15,802 nt of DNA from an uncultured Oscillibacter sp. Its GTDB lineage: Bacteria; Bacillota; Clostridia; Oscillospirales; Oscillospiraceae. The stretch is from the NCBI GenBank assembly GCA_902490355.1, contig CABUDN010000050.1, positions 1-15,802 of the forward strand, written 5' to 3'. The notes under the pieces are model-generated. The model saw only the letters and a program-made list of their open reading frames with translations. It did not search any database and was not told the DNA's origin. The translations under genes were made by a program, and so were the position numbers. Positions 8,901-14,044 of this stretch are shown here, piece after piece (position 1 is the first letter of the stretch; every line of letters begins with the position of its first letter).

Positions 8901-9502
8901 AGGGGCGGGCCCTGGATGAGGAGATCGCGGAGCATGCCGCCCACACGCCGTATCTGCGGCCGCTGTCCCAGCCCAAGTTCCGCCGGGAGCAGGCGGGCCT
9001 CACGCCGGCGGAGCGGGGCACCGCCACCCATCTGGTGCTGCAGTACCTGGACTTTTCCAATCCGGATGTGACGGGGCAGGTGGCGTCGCTGCACCAGAAG
9101 GCACTGTTGACGGACCAGCAGGCCCAAGCGGTGGAAGTCCGGGCTTTGGAGCGGTTCTTGGCAAGTCCCTTGGCCGATGAGATCCGCAAGAGTTCCCGGG
9201 TGCTGCGGGAGTACCGGTTTACGCTGCTGGTGGACGCCCGGCGGTACGATCCCGCCGCGGCGGAGGGGGAGACGATCCTCCTGCAGGGCGTGGTGGACTG
9301 CTGCTTTGAAAGCGGAGCGGGGTTGACGGTGGTGGACTTCAAGACCGATCATGTCCACGGCGAAGCGGCTTTGGCGGAGCGGGCGGAGCACTACCGGCCC
9401 CAGCTGGAGGCGTACTCCCTGGCGCTGGAGCAGGTGCTGGAGCGGCCGGTGGAACGGCGGGTGCTGTATTTCCTGAATGCCGGCAAGACGGTGGATGTGT
9501 AA
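5948..9502 (+). CDS. addA: AddA, ATP-dependent helicase/nuclease subunit A
   Basis: AddA is the 3'-5' UvrD-type helicase motor and second nuclease of the AddAB end-resection complex, acting with AddB encoded immediately upstream. The 1184-residue protein has a Walker A motif AAAGSGKT (residues 25-32), the Walker B DEYQD (398-402), the GDVKQSIYRFR segment after it, the IHKSKGLEFP helicase motif, and YVAMTRPKEKL as the last helicase motif. The RecB-like nuclease at the C-terminus shows Asp1117 in GVVDCC and D1130-F-K1132 in VVDFKTD. Length is slightly under B. subtilis AddA. The ATG is one base after the addB stop, with GGAGGAG just upstream inside addB. All catalytic positions I could check are intact, so the complex is expected to be active. 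No terminator follows; an A-rich stretch leads straight into the rpmE promoter. Confidence 0.97.
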   Translation: MASLTLTPQQQAVVENRGGSLLVSAAAGSGKTKVLVERLFRYVTQERCNVDDFLIITYTKAAAAELRGKIAAELSKRLGEDPGDAHLRRQLLRVYQADIKTVDAFCTALLRENTHLLAREGERHALTPDFKVLDESEADLLRRRVLERTLETFYETLDPGKEQLADTLGAGRDDSALAELVLEVYEKLQSHADPEAWLERSAESWSALNGSFDDTPYAPALLETVRRRARHWAALLADAAERVAEDEALSAGYGEKFLTAAGGFASLGESSTWETARQRCEAVTFPRLTTPRGRKEETASLKQLWDSCKADKKKLDSLLEVSGQEAMEDLRAVAPAMEALVNLTADFAERYRVEKLRLNSLDFSDQEHLALRLLVKEDGAPTELGEQVAARYQEILVDEYQDTNEVQNAIFRAVSKGGQNIFTVGDVKQSIYRFRLADPTIFLEKYQRFLPWEEAQPGEERKILLSKNFRSRKEVLDAANFIFRGILSPEMGEMAYGEDEALHFGAEYYPPREDCAVEFHLISVQQRTQGDDHPVKKLTAEARFVARRIRELLDTGYPVTGGDGQLRPCRPEDVVILMRSPGTRAAAYAAALSERDVPCSFEESGDFFESMEISVLMALLELVDNPRQDVPLISVLRSPLFGFTPDRLAQIRAAAPAGEYYDAVCACGEDADCAAFLQTLAGLRAAARDMSLHRLLWHIYNTLNVLGIFGAMDEGAQRRENLIALTRHAQRFESGGYRGVFAFVTQLRRLLESGQAPSTKASAAVSGVQLMSIHKSKGLEFPIVILADLDHTFSRQDFDTPVLVHPRMGLGPRRVDLERKIQYPTLARLAMEETLRRENLAEEQRVLYVAMTRPKEKLILVDAMYHAKTRLSRLAAVARYPVAPETVAGCKTFGEWLLLPLLCRAESAPLWALAELTPEQEPLDTPDHWEVSVHQGEDFQQRPQRRTAVEQAADGPAFDWPLLTFQYPYQKETLLPAKVTATQLKGRALDEEIAEHAAHTPYLRPLSQPKFRREQAGLTPAERGTATHLVLQYLDFSNPDVTGQVASLHQKALLTDQQAQAVEVRALERFLASPLADEIRKSSRVLREYRFTLLVDARRYDPAAAEGETILLQGVVDCCFESGAGLTVVDFKTDHVHGEAALAERAEHYRPQLEAYSLALEQVLERPVERRVLYFLNAGKTVDV

Positions 9503-9558
9503 GAAAAAGAAAAAAATTAAAAAAAACACTTGCAATCCTGGAAAACATATGCTACACT
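9501..9558 (+). promoter_or_regulatory. rpmE promoter with A-rich upstream tract
   Basis: TTGCAA (9530-9535), a 17-base spacer and TACACT (9553-9558). Immediately upstream, from the addA stop to the -35 box, is a run that is almost entirely A with a few G and T (9501-9527). This is what an UP element that binds the RNA polymerase alpha subunit looks like, and is typical of strongly expressed ribosomal genes. No terminator hairpin separates it from addA. Confidence 0.8.
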
Positions 9559-9562
9559 AATT

Positions 9563-9610
9563 TAGCCTTTGTAAAAGGTAGCCTAGATAAGAAAGAGGTG
9601 AACAAGAGCA
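9563..9610 (+). promoter_or_regulatory. rpmE 5' leader with small hairpin and direct repeat
   Basis: The predicted leader is about 45 bases. It holds a short hairpin, CCTTT(9566-9570)-GTA-AAAGG(9574-9578), flanked by two copies of TAGCCT (9563-9568 and 9579-9584), and ends with the ribosome binding site AGAGGTG about 10 bases before the ATG. L31 leaders in several bacterial phyla are known structured RNAs thought to give autoregulation by the protein; whether this matches one of those models needs a covariance-model search. Confidence 0.4.
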
Positions 9611-9814
9611 ATGAAGGAAGGAATCCATCCCAATTATCAGCAGACTACGATTACTTGCGCCTGCGGTAATGTGATTGAGACAGGTTCTACCAAGAAGGAT
9701 ATCAAGGTGGAAGTCTGCTCTAAGTGTCACCCCTTCTTCACGGGTAAGCAGAAGCTGGTGGATACCGGCGGACGCGTTGCGAAGTTCAACAAGAAGTTCG
9801 GCCTGGACAAGTAA
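9611..9814 (+). CDS. rpmE: 50S ribosomal protein L31, zinc-binding form
   Basis: A 67-residue protein of the large ribosomal subunit, sitting near the bridge between the subunits. It begins MKEGIHPNYQ and carries the zinc-binding cysteines of the C+ type: Cys16, Cys18, Cys36 and Cys39 (CAC and CSKC). It ends with FNKKFGLDK. Full length for the family. It stands as a single-gene unit with its own promoter, leader and terminator, and its codon use is more lysine- and A-rich than neighbouring genes, as usual for this protein. The cysteine form depends on zinc; many bacteria carry a second cysteine-free copy switched on in zinc shortage, but none is in this window. Confidence 0.98.
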   Translation: MKEGIHPNYQQTTITCACGNVIETGSTKKDIKVEVCSKCHPFFTGKQKLVDTGGRVAKFNKKFGLDK

Positions 9815-9829
9815 GTCTGACACATCACA

Positions 9830-9862
9830 AACGGGTCTGCCCAAGGGCAGACCCGTTTTTTT
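9830..9862 (+). terminator. rpmE terminator
   Basis: A 12-base arm at 9831-9842 is perfectly complementary to 9845-9856, giving an 11-bp stem in practice with a CAAG-type tight loop, followed by a run of seven T (9856-9862). A strong Rho-independent terminator. Confidence 0.93.
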
Positions 9863-9863
9863 G

Positions 9864-9892
9864 TTTACATTTTCCCGCTGGCCGCATATACT
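9864..9892 (+). promoter_or_regulatory. Promoter of the flavin reductase-hflX-GNAT-yigZ operon
   Basis: TTTACA (9864-9869), a 17-base spacer and TATACT (9887-9892), each 5 of 6 matches to the sigma-A consensus. It begins two bases after the rpmE terminator T-tract and leaves a leader of about 30 bases before the first gene. Confidence 0.8.
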
Positions 9893-9929
9893 GGAGACAG
9901 CGTTGACGAACACGAAGAGAGGAGCGAGC

Positions 9930-10442
9930 ATGATGAAGCTGCATTCTGTGGAGGTCAAAACTCTGACGCCGGAGATTTTCCGGATGTTTCAGGTCAATAC
10001 CGCCCTGCTGACCGCCGGCGATGAAAAGCATCTCAATACCATGACCATCGGCTGGGGCCAGCTGGGCACGCTGTGGAACTTGCCGGTGTGCACGGTGTAC
10101 GTGCGGCCGGAGCGGTATACCTATGAATTTATGGAGGCACAGGACACGTTTTCCGTCTCGGTGCTGCCGGACTCCGCCCGTGATATTGCCCGTCTGTGCG
10201 GTACCCGCAGCGGCCGGGAGGTGGACAAGGTGTCCGCCTGCAATCTGACGGTGTGCCGCGGCGCCGGGAATACGCCGTTTTTTGATGAGACGGAGCTGGT
10301 GCTGGTGTGCCGGAAGCTGTTTGTGCAGGATATGGACCCGGCGTGTGTCCGGGATGAGCGGATTTTTACCTCGTACGGGGAAAAGGGCGGATGGCACCGC
10401 ATTTATACCGGCGAGGTGCTGGAAGCATATTGTAAATCATAA
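9930..10442 (+). CDS. Flavin reductase-like (FMN-binding split barrel) protein
   Basis: A 170-residue soluble protein of the flavin reductase-like family, which binds FMN or FAD in a split beta-barrel and typically passes electrons from NAD(P)H to flavin. The recognisable stretch runs from NTMTIGWGQLGTLW through PVCTVYVRPERYTYEF to FSVSVLP (about residues 30-85), in the usual family order. The substrate cannot be told: this group also includes flavoredoxins and members of unknown role. Start: two adjacent ATGs (9930 and 9933) follow GAGAGGA; 9930 gives 6-7 bases of spacing and 9933 slightly more, so either is possible. It is the first gene of an operon, and its stop TAA overlaps the AAGGAG ribosome binding site of hflX. 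Confidence 0.88.
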   Translation: MMKLHSVEVKTLTPEIFRMFQVNTALLTAGDEKHLNTMTIGWGQLGTLWNLPVCTVYVRPERYTYEFMEAQDTFSVSVLPDSARDIARLCGTRSGREVDKVSACNLTVCRGAGNTPFFDETELVLVCRKLFVQDMDPACVRDERIFTSYGEKGGWHRIYTGEVLEAYCKS

Positions 10443-10451
10443 GGAGATTGT

Positions 10452-11741
10452 ATGCGGGAAACGGAAGAAGTACGGGACCGCGTGGTACTGGTGGGCTTAA
10501 GCTCTCCGGTGCTCAAGAAGGAAGAAAACGCGGATGAGGAGACCATGGAGGAACTGGCGGCTCTGGTGGAGACCGCCGGAGCCGAGACGGTGGGGACGGT
10601 GCTGCAGAACCGTCCCTCACCGGACCCCCGCAGCTTTATCGGCGAGGGCAAGGTGGAGGAGGTCCGGGCGTACTGCCAGGGCAGCGGCGCCACCATGGTG
10701 ATTTTTGACAATGATCTCTCGCCCTCCCAGATGCGGGTGCTGACGGAGGCCCTGGGCGTCCAGGTGCTGGACCGGTGCGGCTTGATTCTGGACATTTTTG
10801 CCCAGCGGGCCCGGACCCGGGAAGGCCGGCTCCAGGTGGAGCTGGCGCAGTACCAGTATCTGCTGCCCCGTTTGACGGGTATGTGGACCCACCTGGAGCG
10901 CCAGGCGGGTACCAGCGGCAAGGGCCCCATCGGGTCCAAGGGTCCCGGTGAGACCCAGCTGGAGACGGACCGGCGGCACATCCACCGCAAGATCGATAAG
11001 CTCCGGGCGGATCTGGAGGATGTGCGCCGGGTTCGGGGCACCCAGCGCCAGCAGCGGCGCAAGAATGAGATCCCGGTGGTGGCCATCGTGGGTTATACCA
11101 ATGCGGGCAAGTCCACGCTGCTCAACCAGCTGACGGGTGCCTGCATCCCGGCCAACAACCGCCTGTTCGATACCCTGGACACCACCAGCCGCCTGCTGAC
11201 GGTCAGCGACACGCTGGACGTGGTGATCTCGGACACCGTAGGATTTATCCGCAAGCTGCCCCACCAGCTGGTGGAGGCCTTCAAGGCCACGCTGGAGGAG
11301 CTGGAGTACGCGGATCTGCTGGTGCACGTGGTGGACGTCTCCAACCCCGGCTGGCAGCAGCAAGCCCGGGTGGTGGAGGATCTGATCGTGGAGCTGGGAG
11401 CCAGCGAGCTGCCCCGGATCACGGTTTATAATAAGGTGGATGCCCTGCCCGCCGGAGAGATTCTGCCCCGGGGTGAGGACTGCTGTGCCATCTCCGCCCG
11501 GACCGGGCAGGGAGTGGACGAGCTGCTCCGGCAGATCGACCGCCGTCTGGACAAGGGAACCCGGCGGGTCACGCTGCATCTGCCCTACGATCAGGGCGGG
11601 CTGCTGGACATGCTCTACCGGGAGGCCAAGGTGGAGCAGGTGGATTACAGCCAGACCATTGACATTACGGCCGTGTGCAGTCCCCGGGTGCTGGGCCGGG
11701 TGGCGCCCTATGTGGAGCGCCCGGCGGAAGGAGAGGCCTGA
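10452..11741 (+). CDS. hflX: GTPase HflX (ribosome-associated)
   Basis: HflX is a translation-associated GTPase that binds the large ribosomal subunit and splits stalled or idle 70S ribosomes, notably under heat or antibiotic stress. The 429-residue protein has the N-terminal HflX domain (SPDPRSFIGEGKVEE, then FDNDLSPSQ), the linking helical part with GSKGPGETQLETDRR, and the GTPase domain: G1 GYTNAGKST (residues 214-222), a G2-region threonine in LDTTSR, G3 DTVGF (261-265) and G4 NKVD (327-330). All nucleotide-binding motifs look intact. The ATG has AAGGAG 5 bases upstream. It starts 9 bases after the flavin reductase stop, and the next gene starts one base after its own stop, so co-transcription is near certain. 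Confidence 0.97.
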   Translation: MRETEEVRDRVVLVGLSSPVLKKEENADEETMEELAALVETAGAETVGTVLQNRPSPDPRSFIGEGKVEEVRAYCQGSGATMVIFDNDLSPSQMRVLTEALGVQVLDRCGLILDIFAQRARTREGRLQVELAQYQYLLPRLTGMWTHLERQAGTSGKGPIGSKGPGETQLETDRRHIHRKIDKLRADLEDVRRVRGTQRQQRRKNEIPVVAIVGYTNAGKSTLLNQLTGACIPANNRLFDTLDTTSRLLTVSDTLDVVISDTVGFIRKLPHQLVEAFKATLEELEYADLLVHVVDVSNPGWQQQARVVEDLIVELGASELPRITVYNKVDALPAGEILPRGEDCCAISARTGQGVDELLRQIDRRLDKGTRRVTLHLPYDQGGLLDMLYREAKVEQVDYSQTIDITAVCSPRVLGRVAPYVERPAEGEA

Positions 11742-11742
11742 T

Positions 11743-12294
11743 ATGGAGCTTTCCACGCCGCGCCTGCGCCTGCGGCCCTTTCAGGAGACGGATGCGGAAG
11801 ATCTCTTTGACTATGCCCGGGATCTTCGGGTGGGTCCCGCTGCGGGCTGGCCGCCGCATCCGAGCATCGAAGAAAGCCGCCGGATCATCGCCACGGTCTT
11901 TGCCAAAGAGGGCGTGTTTGCCATGGAGGACAAGGCCAGCGGCCGGGTGATCGGCTCGGTGGGCTTTGCGGGCGGACACCCGGTGGGCGTGCAGCCCCAT
12001 TGTCCCGACGATGAAATCGGCTATGCACTTCATCCCGCCTTTTGGGGCCGGGGACTGACACCGGAGGCAGTCCGGGCGGTGCTGGAATATGGATTCACCG
12101 ATTTGGGACTGGAACGAATCTGGTGCGGGCATTATGCGGGGAACTGGCGTTCGTGCCGGTGTATGCGAAAGTGCGGATTCCGGTATCAGTTTTCCAGAAG
12201 GCAGCAGGTGGAGCTGCTGGACGAGACCCGGGAGTGCTGTTATTACCTGCTGACGAAGGAGGCGTGGCGTGAGCGAGTATCGGGTGCCGTTTGA
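11743..12294 (+). CDS. GNAT-family N-acetyltransferase, RimJ/RimL type
   Basis: A 183-residue protein of the GNAT superfamily, which moves an acetyl group from acetyl-CoA to an amine on a protein or small molecule. It opens with the RimJ/RimL signature ELSTPRLRLRPFQETDAEDLF. Motif A is IGYALHPAFWGRGLTPEA with the acetyl-CoA pyrophosphate loop around W101-G-R-G-L105, and the GNW-S-C-MRKCGF segment near residue 140 matches the usual N-xxS-xx-xEKxGF element, here with cysteines replacing common residues. The tail is unusually cysteine-rich. The substrate is unknown. ATG is one base after the hflX stop, with GGAGAGG upstream. Its end overlaps the next gene by 26 bases. Confidence 0.9.
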   Translation: MELSTPRLRLRPFQETDAEDLFDYARDLRVGPAAGWPPHPSIEESRRIIATVFAKEGVFAMEDKASGRVIGSVGFAGGHPVGVQPHCPDDEIGYALHPAFWGRGLTPEAVRAVLEYGFTDLGLERIWCGHYAGNWRSCRCMRKCGFRYQFSRRQQVELLDETRECCYYLLTKEAWRERVSGAV

Positions 12295-12898
12295 AGACGG
12301 CAAGAGTGAATTTACGGAAAAGCGCTCCCGCTTCATCAGCCATATCTGGCGGGTGGAGACGGAAGCGCAGGCCCGGGAGCGCATCGAGCAGATGCGCAAA
12401 CAGTACTACGATGCCCGGCACAACTGCTGGTGCTACGTGCTCCATGAGGGGGGAGTCGTGCGCTATTCCGACGACGGAGAACCCCAGGGCACGGCGGGGC
12501 AGCCTATGCTCAACGTCTTTCAGCGGGAGGGCGTGGAGAATGTATGCTGCGTGGTGACCCGGTACTTCGGCGGCATTTTGCTGGGCGCCGGAGGCTTGAC
12601 CCGCGCCTATACGAAAGGCGCCAAAGACGCTCTGAATACCGTGGGCATTGCCCGGATGAGCCTTTGGACGCTGTGGCTGGTCCCCTGTACGTACCCGCTG
12701 TTTGAGCGGATGAAGCTGGAGATTGCCGCCTGCAACGGCGTAGTGCGGGACGCCGAATACGGCGCGGACATCACACTGACCGTGGCGTTTCCTGCCGGCG
12801 GTGCGGAGGCCTTTGCGCCCCGGCTGCGGGAGCTCTCCGCAGGCGGACTGGAGATGGTTGCGGCAGGGGAGGAGTATCTGCCCGGCCCCCGGGAATAA
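12269..12898 (+). CDS. yigZ: YigZ/IMPACT-family protein (UPF0029)
   Basis: A 209-residue protein of the YigZ family, related to eukaryotic IMPACT, which affects Gcn2 signalling and translation. The bacterial members have no settled function. The IMPACT domain shows ARHNCWCYVL (residues 49-58), YSDDGEPQGTAGQPM (66-80) and VVTRYFGGILLGAGGLTRAY (95-114), all hallmark motifs; the last ~70 residues fit the smaller C-terminal ferredoxin-like DUF1949 domain. The start is GTG at 12269, chosen because AAGGAGG lies 5-6 bases upstream and the protein begins MSEYRVPFEDGKSEF in register with the family. It overlaps the acetyltransferase gene by 26 bases in another frame, so translation is probably coupled. 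It is the last gene of the operon, followed by a terminator. Confidence 0.95.
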   Translation: MSEYRVPFEDGKSEFTEKRSRFISHIWRVETEAQARERIEQMRKQYYDARHNCWCYVLHEGGVVRYSDDGEPQGTAGQPMLNVFQREGVENVCCVVTRYFGGILLGAGGLTRAYTKGAKDALNTVGIARMSLWTLWLVPCTYPLFERMKLEIAACNGVVRDAEYGADITLTVAFPAGGAEAFAPRLRELSAGGLEMVAAGEEYLPGPRE

Positions 12899-12905
12899 GA
12901 ACATC

Positions 12906-12942
12906 AAAAACGCGGCGCACCGGAAGGTGCGCCGCGTTTTTT
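12906..12942. terminator. Bidirectional terminator between yigZ and the DUF4397 gene
   Basis: A perfect 13-bp stem (12909-12921 with 12926-12938) with loop GGAA, flanked by six T on the plus strand (12937-12942) and five A on the left (12906-12910), which are T on the minus strand. It can end transcription from both convergent genes. Confidence 0.92.
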
Positions 12943-12944
12943 CT

Positions 12945-13838
12945 TCAGCGGTCTGCCACTGTCAGAGTTTGGATGGCGTTGATGGACCCGGCGCTGGCCA
13001 GGAGGAAGATTGTGTAGTTCACGCCTGCGGCGGCGTTGAGGTACAGGGATGCCGCCGTCTCTATGGAAGGCGTCAGCCCCAGGAAAGCGCTGTCCAGGGT
13101 TTCGATATCCGTCCACTCCGGCAGGGCGGAGAGATCCGTTTCTGCGAAGAAGAACTGGTACCGGCCCGGCCGCATCCGCTTGAAGGCGGTGGTTTCCTTG
13201 AACCGCACGTCGGTGAATACCACGCGTCCGTCGGCCAGCAGGACGTCCATGGGGCGGCTGTTGCGGGCCAGGTTGCTTACGCGGAAGTTGGCAAACCCTC
13301 GGGGAGCAGGGCAGCAGCGGTCCGAGATTTGCAGAAGGTCCAGCCCGCTGGCGTTGTTGATGACGGCGACCGTGGTAGGGGTTCCGGCGGAGAAGGGCAG
13401 GGTCTTGCGCAGATAGATATAGCCATCGGTGCCGGTGACGGTAATCGTCTGGTAGCCGGAGGCGATTCGTCCATAGGCGGACAGAGAGGCGTAATTGAGA
13501 ACACGGACGGCACGGGTATTGCCCACCAGAATGCGGAAGGCGGGATAACCGAACGCAGCGTTGAGGAACCGCACCTGCGTCCGGCCGGGCTGGATCGTGA
13601 TGCCGCCGTCTCCCAGATCGGCCACAGGACCGCCTTCGCCGGGATTGGGCAGGGGGATGACGGGGGTGGCACCGTCAGCCGGGCCTTCCAGATCGGCCAC
13701 AGGGCCGCCTTGCCCCGGTTCCGGCAGAGGGATGACGGGCGTGGCGCCGTCAGATGGGCCTCCCAGGTCGGCTACGGGTCCGCCCTGGCCCGGCTCCGGC
13801 AGGGGAATGACAGGGGTTGCACGGGTAAGAGTCTCCAT
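12945..13838 (-). CDS. DUF4397 domain protein with three N-terminal Pro/Gly-rich repeats
   Basis: A 297-residue protein. Residues 7-79 hold three copies of a repeat with the core TPVIPLPEPGQGGPVADL, two of 25 residues and a third, slightly changed and shorter. From about residue 88 the sequence fits a DUF4397 beta-sandwich (VRFLNAAFGYPAFRILVGN, then LNYASLSAYGRIASGYQTITV). A second, weaker unit of the same layout starts near residue 188 (FANFRVSNLARNSRPMDVLL, RPGRYQFFFAE). DUF4397 proteins are usually secreted or surface proteins. Here there is no signal peptide, membrane segment or sorting motif, so it is either cytoplasmic, a spore-layer protein made in the mother cell, or exported by another route; this is inference. 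The best ribosome binding site (AGGAGAGGAGG, 13879-13869 on the minus strand) is 30 bases from the ATG with a hairpin between; a CTG at 13859 is an alternative start. The function is unknown. Confidence 0.85.
   Translation of the reverse strand: METLTRATPVIPLPEPGQGGPVADLGGPSDGATPVIPLPEPGQGGPVADLEGPADGATPVIPLPNPGEGGPVADLGDGGITIQPGRTQVRFLNAAFGYPAFRILVGNTRAVRVLNYASLSAYGRIASGYQTITVTGTDGYIYLRKTLPFSAGTPTTVAVINNASGLDLLQISDRCCPAPRGFANFRVSNLARNSRPMDVLLADGRVVFTDVRFKETTAFKRMRPGRYQFFFAETDLSALPEWTDIETLDSAFLGLTPSIETAASLYLNAAAGVNYTIFLLASAGSINAIQTLTVADR
13602..13820 (-). repeat. Three tandem coding repeats (75, 75 and 69 bases)
   Basis: Residues 7-31, 32-56 and 57-79 of the DUF4397 protein. Units 1 and 2 are identical over 19 residues (A7-L25 and A32-L50), yet 12 of those 19 codons differ, all at silent positions. 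Unit 3 changes E to N and Q to E in the core. The repeat is therefore old and held constant at protein level rather than freshly duplicated DNA. It has no spacers and is not a CRISPR. Confidence 0.92.
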
Positions 13839-13846
13839 ATTGATTG

Positions 13847-13879
13847 TCCGGAGCGGCAGCTCCGGAGCCTCCTCTCCTT
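13847..13879 (-). promoter_or_regulatory. Ribosome binding site separated from the DUF4397 start by a hairpin
   Basis: On the minus strand the order is AGGAGAGGAGG (13879-13869), a perfect 8-bp stem (13866-13859 with 13854-13847, loop of four) and then eight bases to the ATG at 13838. Unfolded, the spacing is 30 bases and too long; with the stem folded the effective spacing is about 10 bases, which is normal. A CTG at 13859-13857 in the same frame lies about 9 bases from the GGAGG and could be the start instead. Confidence 0.55.
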
Positions 13880-13938
13880 ATCGTTTCACACCTCAGACTA
13901 TGCCGCCGGAAAGAAAGAGGTGCACCGAAAGGAGAAGT

Positions 13939-14022
13939 ATGCGGTTGATCCGCCGCTGGATGCCGGAGACAGACCGGTCAGAGAAACCCGCGCCTGGGAG
14001 CATATACTCCCAGGCGCGGTAA
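13939..14022 (+). CDS. Possible small ORF of 27 residues, doubtful
   Basis: An ATG at 13939 preceded by GAAAGGAGA at good spacing opens a frame MRLIRRWMPETDRSEKPAPG and ends with TAA at 14020-14022. It lies antisense in the gap between two minus-strand genes. Against it: its second half is the hairpin that appears to end the SDR gene, no plus-strand promoter is evident, and the product shows no recognisable motif. It is listed only because of the good ribosome binding site. Confidence 0.2.
   Translation: MRLIRRWMPETDRSEKPAPGSIYSQAR
13985..14019 (-). terminator. Probable terminator of the SDR gene
   Basis: A perfect 13-bp stem (13988-14000 with 14007-14019) with a six-base loop CATATA, 25 bases downstream of the SDR stop codon. 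On the minus strand the stem is followed by only TTT and then CTCT, a weak T-tract, so some read-through into the DUF4397 gene is possible. The rest of the 13839-14044 gap holds the ribosome binding site hairpin and no other clear element. Confidence 0.65.
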
Positions 14023-14044
14023 AAAGGTATTGGAAAGGGATATC

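Noticed and set aside
9503..9529. A-rich tract after addA considered as a transcription terminator
   Set aside because: There is no hairpin and the bases are A, not T, on the coding strand. It reads better as an upstream promoter element of rpmE.
13602..13820. Regular ~75-base repeats considered as CRISPR or a mobile-element array
   Set aside because: The units are continuous coding sequence without unique spacers, differ at silent sites, and encode a conserved peptide.
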